Shown: positions 24,101 through 31,938 of the stretch, piece by piece
How positions within the stretch are numbered: position 1 is the stretch's first letter
Layout: every line of letters starts with the position of its first letter
Source of the DNA: Paracoccaceae bacterium
GTDB lineage: Bacteria > Pseudomonadota > Alphaproteobacteria > Rhodobacterales > Rhodobacteraceae
NCBI GenBank assembly: GCA_021741245.1
Contig: JAIOYF010000003.1
Span: 310,001-374,000, forward strand
Direction: 5' to 3'
DNA: 64,000 nt
Position numbers and translations under genes: made by a program
The notes under the pieces: model-generated
What the model was told of the DNA's origin: nothing
Seen by the model: only the letters and a program-made list of their open reading frames with translations
Databases searched by the model: none

Positions 24101-25822
24101 ATGGCCGCCATTCGACGGCTTTTCGCCCTTGCCCTTTGGCTTTGTGTGGTGCCTTGGGCCGTTGCCGCGCAGGCACCAAGGGCGGATGTGCGGGTGGCGC
24201 TGGTGATTGGCAATTCGTCCTATGCAGCCGCGACGCGGCTTCCCAACCCCTCCAACGATGCCAAGGCGATTGCGGCAAAGCTGACTTCGATCGGTTTTGA
24301 TGTCATGCTGCGTGAGGATATGGATGGCCAATCTTTCCGCGTGGCCTTGGGGGAGTTTTCGGAAAAGGCCCAGAATTCAGATATCGCGGTGTTCTTTTAT
24401 GCCGGTCATGGAATTGAGTTTAACGGCGAAAACTATCTGATCCCGGTAGATGCCCAAATGCGGTCCGAGGCGACGGCCCAGTTCGAGACTGTTGGCCTGC
24501 AGCAGGTGGTGGGGGCGGTCAATGCCTCGCGCAAGCTGGGTGTGGTCTTGCTGGATGCGTGCCGCGACAACCCCTTTGCCACCTCGATGGCGCGGCGGAA
24601 CGGGACGCGGTCCACGGCGCGGGGCCTTGCCCCCATTTCGCTTGATGGGGAAAGCGGGATCCTTGTGTCTTTCGCGGCGCAACCGGGAAACACCGCCGAT
24701 GATGGGGATGGTGAACACAGCCCCTATACCACCGCACTGCTGGAGGTGATCGATCAGCCGGGGCTGGAGGTGGGGCGGATGTTTCGAACCGTGCGCGCCC
24801 GCGTGAGGGAACAGACCGGCGGCAGGCAGGTTCCGATGGAACACACGGAATTGCCCGATGAGGACATCTATTTTGTGGCAAGCAACGCGCCACCCGCGCA
24901 GCCTGTCCAACCCGTGCCCGCCCCGGTGGCAGAGCCTGTGCCCGCCCCCCAACAACCTACCCGCCCTCAGGTCGAGGACCCGCTGCTTGTCTATCTGACG
25001 GCTGTGCAGGCACGTGACCGTGCAGCCCTAGAGGATTTCATTCGTCGCTATCCCGATCATGTTCGCGCTGCGGATGCCCGGCGCATGGTAGAGAACATGG
25101 TCGAACAAGATTTTTGGGCCACCGTGCTTGCCAGTGATGATCTCAATTCCTATCGCAGTTACCTTTTGGCCTTTCCCAACGGCAACCACAGGGTCGCAGC
25201 CGAGGCGCGGATTGCGGCGCTGACCCCCGTGGTCCAGCCCACCCCGGTTCCGACCCCGACGCCACAGCCCATTCCGGTGCCGACGCCGTCCTCACCCCCG
25301 TCCTTCCGAGGCACCGACCTTGGCAATTGCCCGTTGCAAAACGGAAGTGCCTCTGTATCGGGCATTGCCAATGACGATACCCTGTTCGTCAGATCCGGCC
25401 CCGGCACCAATTTCCCACAGGTGGGGGAGCTTGCCTTCAACGCCAATGGCATTTCGGTCGCCTCTTGCGCCAACAGGTGGTGCGTTGTCGAATATGGCTG
25501 CATCCGGGGATATGCCTCGCAGAAATACCTAAAACAGGGGCATGGCGGGCAGGGGGGATCGGCCTTTGCGGGGACCTATCGCGTGGTCAATCACCCCATG
25601 GATCAGAAACTGAACGTCCGAGGTGGCCCAAGCACCAGATTTCCGATCCTGGCAGAACTGCCACCGAATGCGACGGGCATTCAGGTGACCGATTGTCAGG
25701 CCAAAGAGGGGGACGCCTATCGTTGGTGCAACCTGAGCTGGAACAATGTCTCTGGCTGGGCCTATGGGCGCTATTTGATGAACACTGCAGGCCTGCAACC
25801 CTATAGCACTGGCTTTCGCTAG
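24101..25822 (+). CDS. Secreted caspase-fold (C14) protein with two SH3 domains
   Basis: 573 residues; signal peptide ends VAAQA (about residue 25). The caspase domain is close to that of the previous gene: RVALVIGNSSY, His103 in FYAGHG, Cys154 in LDACRDNPF. A Pro-rich linker (about 265-290) and a helical section follow, then a second Pro-rich stretch (about 372-400). Two bacterial SH3 domains end the protein: about 405-485 (LFVRSGPGTNF, CIRGYASQKYL) and about 490-565 (LNVRGGPSTRF, VSGWAYGRYL). Such domains bind cell-wall peptides, so the enzyme is probably held at peptidoglycan. Last of three caspase genes in the row. Confidence 0.88.
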   Translation: MAAIRRLFALALWLCVVPWAVAAQAPRADVRVALVIGNSSYAAATRLPNPSNDAKAIAAKLTSIGFDVMLREDMDGQSFRVALGEFSEKAQNSDIAVFFYAGHGIEFNGENYLIPVDAQMRSEATAQFETVGLQQVVGAVNASRKLGVVLLDACRDNPFATSMARRNGTRSTARGLAPISLDGESGILVSFAAQPGNTADDGDGEHSPYTTALLEVIDQPGLEVGRMFRTVRARVREQTGGRQVPMEHTELPDEDIYFVASNAPPAQPVQPVPAPVAEPVPAPQQPTRPQVEDPLLVYLTAVQARDRAALEDFIRRYPDHVRAADARRMVENMVEQDFWATVLASDDLNSYRSYLLAFPNGNHRVAAEARIAALTPVVQPTPVPTPTPQPIPVPTPSSPPSFRGTDLGNCPLQNGSASVSGIANDDTLFVRSGPGTNFPQVGELAFNANGISVASCANRWCVVEYGCIRGYASQKYLKQGHGGQGGSAFAGTYRVVNHPMDQKLNVRGGPSTRFPILAELPPNATGIQVTDCQAKEGDAYRWCNLSWNNVSGWAYGRYLMNTAGLQPYSTGFR

Positions 25823-25865
25823 GCCATTTGCTGGGCACGGACCCCATTTCGCAACGCATTTTGCC

Positions 25866-25883
25866 CTGTTCCCCGGGGAACAG
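25866..25883. promoter_or_regulatory. 18-bp perfect palindrome
   Basis: CTGTTCCCC followed directly by its reverse complement GGGGAACAG, 43 bp after the third caspase gene. With no loop it looks more like a dimer-binding site than a hairpin, though it could also be a terminator remnant. A second dyad, GGGCCA-GA-TGGCCC (25,924-25,937), lies just before the next ribosome site. Confidence 0.4.
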
Positions 25884-25956
25884 CGCGCGAGCACGAATCT
25901 TGGCATTCTGACTTCATTGAAACGGGCCAGATGGCCCAGAAGCTCAGGAGACTGTC

Positions 25957-26310
25957 ATGATTAAAACTGCAATCGCTTCGCTCCTTTCCCTGACCTTGTT
26001 GGCAGGCGCTGCCGCCGCCAATCCGGGTTGGCTGAAGGAAGATCTGAATTTCCGCTATGGCCCCGGCACCAGATACGGTGTGATCGCGGCGCTTCCCGAA
26101 TGCACGCGTGTGCATGTCTATGATTATGTTGGTGGGTGGTATCGGGCGACGTGGAACGGCATCACAGGCTATGTCTCGGCCCGCTTTGTCTCGGACAACG
26201 ACGGTCACTGCTATGCGCCAAAGCCACGTCATTATTCGCGCAAGAACTATGGTCACGGGCATGCCCCACAAAAGCGGGGTTACTCCCACGGCTACACCTA
26301 CGGCTACTGA
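25957..26310 (+). CDS. Small secreted SH3-domain protein
   Basis: 117 residues with a signal peptide ending GAAAANP (about residue 21) and one bacterial SH3 domain (LNFRYGPGTRYGVI, ARFVSD). The C-terminal 30 residues are rich in His, Tyr, Gly and Lys (NYGHGHAP, YSHGYTYGY), which may bind metal or surface sugars. AGGAG lies 8 bp before the ATG. The SH3 part resembles the C-terminal modules of the preceding caspase gene, 134 bp upstream, suggesting a shared cell-wall ligand. Function unknown. Confidence 0.85.
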   Translation: MIKTAIASLLSLTLLAGAAAANPGWLKEDLNFRYGPGTRYGVIAALPECTRVHVYDYVGGWYRATWNGITGYVSARFVSDNDGHCYAPKPRHYSRKNYGHGHAPQKRGYSHGYTYGY

Positions 26311-26411
26311 TCGCGAATCTTTGCCCAAAGGATTTGCGGCTGCGCTCCCCTCAAATGATGCAGTTGTCATGACTTCGGGCTAAGATCGGGGCGGAATCAT
26401 TTCCGAAGCTG

Positions 26412-27119
26412 ATGCTGAGGTCTGCCAAGTTGTTTTCAAACCTGAAACGCCCCGTCCCTCGCAGACGTGCCATTTGCACGATCTGCGGGGGAATTTTGCT
26501 TTTGGGCGCGGGTGGTTCTGCCGCCCGCGGCCAGACCCTGTCTGAACCCTTGACGGATGGGGGGCCGGATGCCGCTGGCATCGGCATTGTTCGTGCCATC
26601 ACTGGAACAGGGGGCCTTGGCCAAGCGGACCCTTTGCCCGTGATGCAGACCGGCATGGATATCTTTACCGGCGACAGGGCGCGGACGGATGCGGAAAGCC
26701 GCGCCCATTTGGGCTTTGGCTCCGCGACCGAGGTTTTTCTGGGGGCGAATTCCGAGGTAATCATTGATGCCTTTGTCGCGCAGTCAGGCGGGGTAATCTA
26801 TCTGGATGGGTCCTTGTTGTTTGATCGGGCGGATGACAGCACCGACCCCGAGGCCGAAGTGCTGACCACTTATGGCCGCATCGGCGTGCGCGGGACCCGG
26901 TTCTTCGTGGCCAAGGATGATACCGGCCTTGCCGTTTTTGTGGAGCGCGGGGCTGTGATGGTGACAGGCCGCGATGACGCGGCCACCATTGTTGCATTGG
27001 AGGCGGGGCAGGGCACGCTTGTGCCCGAACCCGGTGCGCCGCCCACGCCTGCCAGCCGCTGGTCCGAAGAACGGATCGCGGCCATCACACGCGCCGTGCT
27101 GGGTGATGATTTGCGCTAG
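26412..27119 (+). CDS. FecR-domain periplasmic protein
   Basis: 235 residues; a hydrophobic segment at about 20-40 (CTICGGILLLGAGGS) serves as signal or anchor. The FecR domain spans about 75-180, with DIFTGDRARTD, HLGFGSATEVFLG and the motif YGRIGVRGTRFFV. FecR domains sense or relay signals at the envelope; no sigma factor or TonB receptor lies nearby, so this is not a classic iron-dicitrate system. Its stop and that of the convergent CHASE2 cyclase lie in the same CTAG. FecR and CHASE2 proteins are often neighbours in proteobacteria, which suggests a functional tie. Confidence 0.85.
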   Translation: MLRSAKLFSNLKRPVPRRRAICTICGGILLLGAGGSAARGQTLSEPLTDGGPDAAGIGIVRAITGTGGLGQADPLPVMQTGMDIFTGDRARTDAESRAHLGFGSATEVFLGANSEVIIDAFVAQSGGVIYLDGSLLFDRADDSTDPEAEVLTTYGRIGVRGTRFFVAKDDTGLAVFVERGAVMVTGRDDAATIVALEAGQGTLVPEPGAPPTPASRWSEERIAAITRAVLGDDLR

Positions 27120-29020
27120 GCCTGCACAGGATCAGTGCACGCGGTTGGCCCCACGGGAAAGCTGACACGCAGGCGGCCAAAACTGCGCAGCTCAATCTCG
27201 GGTCCAGGTATCACTGCATCTGGGGCGCGCCTTGCCGCCTCTGGCCCGATCAAGATCCGGGTGCCAAGCATTTTGTTGGCCTCTTGCAGGCGGGCGGCAA
27301 GGTTGACGGCCGTGCCATGGGCCGTGTAATCCACACGCCCCCCCCGCCCGATATCGCCCAGAATGGCTTGCCCTGCCTCCAGCCCGATGCGGGTGCCACC
27401 AAAGCCTGCGGCCTGCATGTCCGGCTCATGCCGAAGCGCTTCGGTAAACGCCGAAATGGCCGTGGCGCAGGTAATGGCATGGGTCACATGATCTGGCAGG
27501 CTTTCCGGAGCGTTGAATAAGGCATGCACCGCATCGCCCACGATCTTGTCGACCATGCCGCCGTGCTGCTCCACCAAACCGGTGACGCCCGTCATGTAGC
27601 GATCCAGCAGCGCCACAAGGGTTTCGGGGGGCAATCGTGCGGTCATGGCCGAGAACCCCTCGATATCGGTGAAAAGGGCCGTGATCTCGCGATACTCTGC
27701 CGTGACGCCTGCGCCCTCATCCCCCCGGCTGAGGATGGCCACGACCGAGGCCGGCAGATGGCGGCGCATCCGCGCACCAAGGGCCTGTGCGGTCCGGCGA
27801 TTGCGCATCGCCTCGGCCAGCAAGGTCAGGGATGCGGTCGCGGTCAGGGTCGCCACGGGCACAATCGGGTCGATCAAGTCACCAGAAATGCGGCTGACAA
27901 GCACCAGCGCGCCAACCCAAATCGTGGCAAGCGCGACCGTGGCAACGCTGGCCATCACAGGGGCCAGACTTTGGCCAAGGGCCAGCCCGATCAGGCCCGC
28001 CGCAACCGCCGCCATCGCCTCGGCCATTGGGGCCCAGTCGCTGCGTTGGGGCAAGGTGCGGGTCAGGATCTGCTCGATGGCATCTGCATGAAGGTGCACC
28101 GAAGGGTGCAAGGGGCTGATCCGCGTTGGCCGCAATCCTCCCGCCTCGGGCAGGGCAGAACCGATCAGGATGATCGCGCCGGGGGGAAGGTCAGGGCCTT
28201 GTGCCGTGATCAGGTCCAGCGCGCCATACCGACGCACGGCGCGCAGCGTCGGATTGGTTGCGGCAATCCGAAACTCTCCGGCTTCGTTCAGCGCTACGGT
28301 CTGGTCCCCCAGTCGCAGCCAGCCTTGTGGTCGCGCGCCCGCATCTTGCCCCAAGATGGGAGGTGGAAGGGATTGGGCCAGCCGCGCCACCTCAACCGCC
28401 AAGCCAGCAAAGGGTCGCCCTGCCACAAAGACAGCGGCGGGGATGCTGCGAATGCGGCCTTCGCCATCGCCCGCAAGGGCGATCAAGGCCGCCCCCCGGC
28501 CCACCGACTGCGCGAAAAGCGGGCAGGGCATCTCGGCACCCTCAGCGCGCCACGCAGGTGCGCCCTGCATGACGGCAAGCGTGGGGGCCATGTCCGGGCC
28601 TGCGCCGCCTTGGTCGCTGAGCAAAAAGCCCAAAACCACAGGCGCGGCCGTGGCGGCGTTGGTCAGGCTGTGGCCAAGGGCCATCGTCGCCGCGTCGGGC
28701 ACAGGATCAGGCCCGCAGCCCCCCGCCAGCACCATATCAATCCCGATCACCCGTGGCTTGGTTTGCGCGATCTTGTCCAGCAGCAGGGCCAGATCGTCGC
28801 GCCCCCATGGCCCCCCATCCGCGCCCTGTCGGCCAATTTCAACGACATGCACCGCGGCACCATCGGCAAGGGCCGGATAACTTTGGGGGCTGGCCGCCAT
28901 CAGCGCATCAAACCCGCGCTCTTGTAACGCCACAATCCCAGGCATCGGCGAAAAGGCCAAGGCCGCCCCAAGGCAGGTCAGACCAAGGGCAAAGGCCACC
29001 GCAATCCGCCGCGCCAACAC
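27116..29020 (-). CDS. CHASE2-domain adenylate cyclase
   Basis: 634 residues with a GTG start 2 bp after the upstream stop. Order: membrane helix 1 (about 5-25), extracytoplasmic CHASE2 sensor (about 30-320; DGAAVHVVEIG, RVIGIDMVLAGG), two or three helices (about 330-410), then a class III cyclase domain (about 440-620). The catalytic parts are intact: metal Asp in LFTDIEGFSAM, second Asp in KIVGDAVHALF, the ATP-choosing Lys and Asp (VDKIVGD, VDYTAHG), and NLAARLQ with transition-state Asn and Arg. It should make cAMP in response to an envelope signal. Coupled to the Crp/Fnr gene upstream, the natural cAMP target. Confidence 0.92.
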   Translation of the reverse strand: MLARRIAVAFALGLTCLGAALAFSPMPGIVALQERGFDALMAASPQSYPALADGAAVHVVEIGRQGADGGPWGRDDLALLLDKIAQTKPRVIGIDMVLAGGCGPDPVPDAATMALGHSLTNAATAAPVVLGFLLSDQGGAGPDMAPTLAVMQGAPAWRAEGAEMPCPLFAQSVGRGAALIALAGDGEGRIRSIPAAVFVAGRPFAGLAVEVARLAQSLPPPILGQDAGARPQGWLRLGDQTVALNEAGEFRIAATNPTLRAVRRYGALDLITAQGPDLPPGAIILIGSALPEAGGLRPTRISPLHPSVHLHADAIEQILTRTLPQRSDWAPMAEAMAAVAAGLIGLALGQSLAPVMASVATVALATIWVGALVLVSRISGDLIDPIVPVATLTATASLTLLAEAMRNRRTAQALGARMRRHLPASVVAILSRGDEGAGVTAEYREITALFTDIEGFSAMTARLPPETLVALLDRYMTGVTGLVEQHGGMVDKIVGDAVHALFNAPESLPDHVTHAITCATAISAFTEALRHEPDMQAAGFGGTRIGLEAGQAILGDIGRGGRVDYTAHGTAVNLAARLQEANKMLGTRILIGPEAARRAPDAVIPGPEIELRSFGRLRVSFPVGPTACTDPVQA

Positions 29021-29022
29021 CT

Positions 29023-29745
29023 TCAGCCCCCACTCGCATCGGCAAGGGACAACAGCTTGGCCGGGTCACAGACCAAGGTGCCGCCCTCTTCGCGCAGCAC
29101 CGCTCCTGCATCCTCCAACTCTTGCAAGGCGCGGTTGACCTTTGGCCGACTGGCCCCCAGCACGGCCGCCAACTCGCCTTGGGTCAGCGACAGGCGCAGG
29201 CGCGGGGCCTCGGGCATCTCATCGCCATGCAACTGGCGCAAGGTCAGCAAAAAGAACCGCGCCAGACGTCCGGAAAGGCCATAAAGCGCAATGGATTCCA
29301 GCTGATCTGTGGTTTCCCGCAACCTTTGGCAGACATAGCGCAGGGCGGCTGCGATCAGGCTGTCGCGCAGGCCGGTTTCGATCTGATCAAAGGCCCGACG
29401 CTGCAGAATGACGCCTTCACCCGGCGTCACGGCCACCGCCATGGCAGAACGGGGAGTGCCGTCCAGAAAGGCCAGTTCGCCCAGAAAATCCCCCGCCTCG
29501 GCATGGCGCAGCACCAGTTCGCGGCCCTGTGTCGTCAGCAGGGCCAGCTTGATCCGGCCAGAGGCCAGTGCAAGCACCTGATCGCCCGCATCGCCGCGAT
29601 GAAACAAAACCTGTCCTGCGGAAAACCGCACAGGGCGCGACGCGTTTGCGATGGCCGCAATGGCCTCGGGGCGGGCCCCCTCGAACAGGGCCGCAGTGCG
29701 CCACAGGCCCAAGGCGGGGGGGCTGGCTTTGGGCGGTTGGGGCAC
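29023..29745 (-). CDS. Crp/Fnr family transcriptional regulator
   Basis: 240 residues from a GTG at 29,745 with AAAGGA 8 bp upstream; the frame opens further back at a TTG with no ribosome site. The cyclic-nucleotide domain spans about 20-140 (GQVLFHRGDAGDQVLAL, GDFLGELAFLDGTPRSA, where the Gly-Glu-Leu and Arg-Ser-Ala residues match cAMP contacts). The helix-turn-helix is LTQGELAAVLGASRPKVNRALQEL split over about 190-213. No Fe-S cysteines of FNR type are seen, so cAMP is the likelier ligand. It is the first gene of a two-gene operon with the CHASE2 cyclase, a self-contained signal module. Targets unknown; the caspase locus is a candidate. Confidence 0.9.
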   Translation of the reverse strand: MPQPPKASPPALGLWRTAALFEGARPEAIAAIANASRPVRFSAGQVLFHRGDAGDQVLALASGRIKLALLTTQGRELVLRHAEAGDFLGELAFLDGTPRSAMAVAVTPGEGVILQRRAFDQIETGLRDSLIAAALRYVCQRLRETTDQLESIALYGLSGRLARFFLLTLRQLHGDEMPEAPRLRLSLTQGELAAVLGASRPKVNRALQELEDAGAVLREEGGTLVCDPAKLLSLADASGG

Positions 29746-29832
29746 TGGCAGGGTCCTTTGTCCGGGGCGCGTGCAGGCACTGTGCCGCAAAGCCCAGTGT
29801 TGGGAAAGCCTGTCGTGACGGGCGCGGGGCGG

Positions 29833-30687
29833 CTAAAGTGCGATCCGCATCCCGTCGCGCCCCAGATGAAAGGGGCCGTTCCAATGTGGCGCGACACTGG
29901 CGTGCCACTCGCTTGGCCCAAATTCAGGATCGTCCGAGGGGATAAGATGATGCAAGGCCAGTGCCTTTACCCCCGCCTGCGTGGCAATCTTGGCCGCGTC
30001 TGCCGCAAGGATATGGGACCGCAGCAAATGTCTCATCAACCGATCATCGCCATTTCCGACGCGGGCCACCAAAGCGGGAAGCGCCTCGCCCAGCATGGCC
30101 TCATGGATCAACAGATCCGCCCCGCGCGCAAAATCGGCAAGGGTGGGCAAAAAGGCGGTGTCGCCCGAAAACACCACGGCCTTTTCTGCGGTGGAAAATC
30201 GCAGGGCATAGGTGTCAATCAACGGCGGATGCAGGGTGCGCATGGCGGTCACTTGCAGCGCATCAAACACCATGGGCTGATCCAGCGTGACCTCGTGCAA
30301 GGTCACCATGGCGCGCAGGTCGGGCCGCCCCTCATCCTCGATCCGCAGGTCAATGTCGGCCTGCATGGAGGCGATGAAGCCCTGCCAATAAGCCGCCAAT
30401 CCCGGTGGGCCCCAAACCTGCACCGGGGTTTTCTTACCGGCCGTCCATGCCGTGTGAAGAAGGGGGCCGAGTTCAAGGTAATGGTCCGAATGCAGATGCG
30501 TTATAAAGATCAGGCCGATGTCTTGCAGCCGCATGCCTTGATCAATCAAGCCGCGTGACACGCCCAAGCCGCAATCCACCACCACCCTTTGCCCGCCAAG
30601 GCACAACAGGTTCGAGGTTGGCATGGTTGATCCGGGCCGGATCGCGGGGCCGCCCTTGGTGCCCAAAAGGGCGACGAAATCGCCCAT
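29833..30687 (-). CDS. MBL-fold metallo-hydrolase (RNase Z/AtsA-like)
   Basis: 284 residues. The metal motif THLHSDHYLEL appears at about residue 63, and later metal ligands include SGDTAF and a C-terminal His pair (ALHHLIP). The overall plan is close to arylsulfatase-AtsA/ElaC-like beta-lactamase-fold hydrolases, cytoplasmic enzymes that use two zinc ions. Its length is at the lower end for tRNase Z, and no flexible arm for tRNA is obvious, so a small-molecule esterase or sulfatase role is more likely. The next gene upstream on the same strand is an aldolase. Function not certain. Confidence 0.85.
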   Translation of the reverse strand: MGDFVALLGTKGGPAIRPGSTMPTSNLLCLGGQRVVVDCGLGVSRGLIDQGMRLQDIGLIFITHLHSDHYLELGPLLHTAWTAGKKTPVQVWGPPGLAAYWQGFIASMQADIDLRIEDEGRPDLRAMVTLHEVTLDQPMVFDALQVTAMRTLHPPLIDTYALRFSTAEKAVVFSGDTAFLPTLADFARGADLLIHEAMLGEALPALVARVGNGDDRLMRHLLRSHILAADAAKIATQAGVKALALHHLIPSDDPEFGPSEWHASVAPHWNGPFHLGRDGMRIAL

Positions 30688-30806
30688 CCTATACCGCCGT
30701 CAACATGCTGGCCCGCGTGGCCGCTGGGGTGCCGCCATCAAGTGCCGTCCGTATCTTGCGGGGCAAAGGCTGAGGGCCTTGGTGGCCACATGCAATTCAC
30801 TTTGGG
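30688..30806 (-). other. 119-bp gap with a possible 36-codon frame
   Basis: Between the aldolase and the hydrolase, a minus-strand frame starts at 30,810 with an ATGA overlap on the aldolase stop and ends at 30,700. Its composition (many Cys, Arg, Pro) is not convincing. A second frame ending just before the hydrolase start reads as a more protein-like tail (TALDGGTPAATRASM), so a frameshifted small gene is possible. Confidence 0.3.
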
Positions 30807-31601
30807 TCATTGTGCAGGCCTTTCGCCGTTTGCACCCTGTTTGACGGCACTGGCAAGGCTTCGCATCGCTTGCGCATAGACCAGAACATCGATGCCCACA
30901 CCGATAAAGCTGGCACCCGCCGCACGACATTGGGCCGCAAAGGCAAGGTCGGTGCTCAGCACCCCGGCAATCTTGCCTGCGCCATGGATCTGGCGAATGG
31001 CCGCCAGAACGGCGGCCTGCACCTCCGGGTGTCCGGGTTGACCCAGATAGCCCATGTCGGCGGCAAGGTCCGATGGGCCGATGAACACCCCATCCACCCC
31101 CTCAATCGCCAGAACCCCCGGCAGGGCATCAAGACCAGCCACCGATTCCGCCTGTAGCATCAGACAGATCTGATCGCCTGCCGTTGTCAGATAATCCTCA
31201 ATCGCCGAGAACCGGGAGGCACGGGCGAGCGAGGAGCCGACGCCGCGAAACCCGTGCGGCGGATAGCGGGTGGCGCGATAAGCCGCCTCGGCCTGTGCGG
31301 CAGTTTCAATCATCGGGATCAGCAGGCTTTGCGCGCCAATGTCGAGCGCCTGTTTGATCTTTGTCGGGTCATCATCGGGCAGGCGCAGCATCGCGCTGGG
31401 GCCTTTGCCATCAACAACCGCCAATTGGGCCGAGAGCGAAGGCATGTCATTGGGCGCATGTTCGCCATCAATCAACAGCCAGTCAAAGCCCGAGGTTGCC
31501 GCAATTTCTGCCACATAGGGGTCTGCCATGCCCAGCCAGCAGCCGTAAAGCACCTCGCCTGCTTTCAGGCGGGATTTAAGGGTATTGTGGGGGGCGGGCA
31601 T
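30807..31601 (-). CDS. hpaI: HpaI/HpcH-family class II aldolase
   Basis: 264 residues, the usual size for HpaI-type aldolases (4-hydroxy-2-oxoheptane-1,7-dioate aldolase and 2-keto-3-deoxy-L-rhamnonate aldolase). Motifs: LIDGEHAPND (about 39-48), QAESVAGLD (Glu metal ligand), and VFIGPSDLAADMGY (Asp metal ligand). The enzyme makes or splits a pyruvate C-C bond with a divalent metal in the cytoplasm. No other hpa-pathway gene is nearby, so a sugar-acid substrate (for example 2-keto-3-deoxy acids) is just as possible; the hpaI name is tentative. Clear start with GGAGAG before it. Confidence 0.88.
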   Translation of the reverse strand: MPAPHNTLKSRLKAGEVLYGCWLGMADPYVAEIAATSGFDWLLIDGEHAPNDMPSLSAQLAVVDGKGPSAMLRLPDDDPTKIKQALDIGAQSLLIPMIETAAQAEAAYRATRYPPHGFRGVGSSLARASRFSAIEDYLTTAGDQICLMLQAESVAGLDALPGVLAIEGVDGVFIGPSDLAADMGYLGQPGHPEVQAAVLAAIRQIHGAGKIAGVLSTDLAFAAQCRAAGASFIGVGIDVLVYAQAMRSLASAVKQGANGERPAQ

Positions 31602-31938
31602 GATCTCTCCTGTCGGATGTTTCTTGCACCATAGGCGGCAAAGGCGGCGGCTTTCCAGCAGTTTTGCACGGTGCGCGTGGCGGCGATCCGTTCAGTAATC
31701 ACAGCGGGGGTGCAAAGTCTGCGATATCCGCGGATCGTATCGTGCGCTTGGATTGGCGGCTTTGACCAGCCCTGTGCTCTGCAGGGCAGCGCCATGCCCT
31801 TGGCAGGGGGCTCTGTCTGAACCGCAAGACGAATGGCCACTGCCGATGGGACAGGTTCGGTCTGTTGCCGTTCACGCCTGATCTGCTTTTGCACCAGCGT
31901 GGCAGGCAGGGGGCCGATGGTCCGGCCCCCACCCGGTG
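31602..31938 (-). other. 337-bp intergenic region
   Basis: Lies between the livM stop and the aldolase start on the minus strand. No frame with a ribosome site and protein-like composition was found. It contains a GC-rich hairpin listed separately, and probably the aldolase promoter, but no clear -35/-10 pair was seen. Confidence 0.5.
31909..31930 (-). terminator. Hairpin after the liv operon
   Basis: GGGGGCCG (31,909-31,916), loop ATGGTC, CGGCCCCC (31,923-31,930), 9 bp beyond the livM stop. The 8-bp stem is all G:C. No T-run, but the position is right for the end of the liv transcript. Confidence 0.6.

Noticed and set aside
20783-25822. Caspase genes as an intracellular phage-defence (abortive infection) system
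   Set aside because: All three proteins have signal peptides and wall- or envelope-type tails, and no nuclease, sensor or toxin of known defence systems is adjacent.
26412-27119. FecR gene as part of an iron-dicitrate-type sigma/anti-sigma system
   Set aside because: No ECF sigma factor or TonB-dependent receptor gene is present nearby; the neighbours are SH3, caspase and CHASE2 genes.
27524-28927. Plus-strand open frame (467 codons) over the CHASE2 cyclase
   Set aside because: Composition is typical antisense shadow, while the minus strand encodes a complete cyclase with all catalytic residues.
30807-31601. Aldolase as evidence for a homoprotocatechuate (hpa) pathway
   Set aside because: No other hpa gene is present; the HpaI family includes sugar-acid aldolases, so the pathway cannot be claimed.
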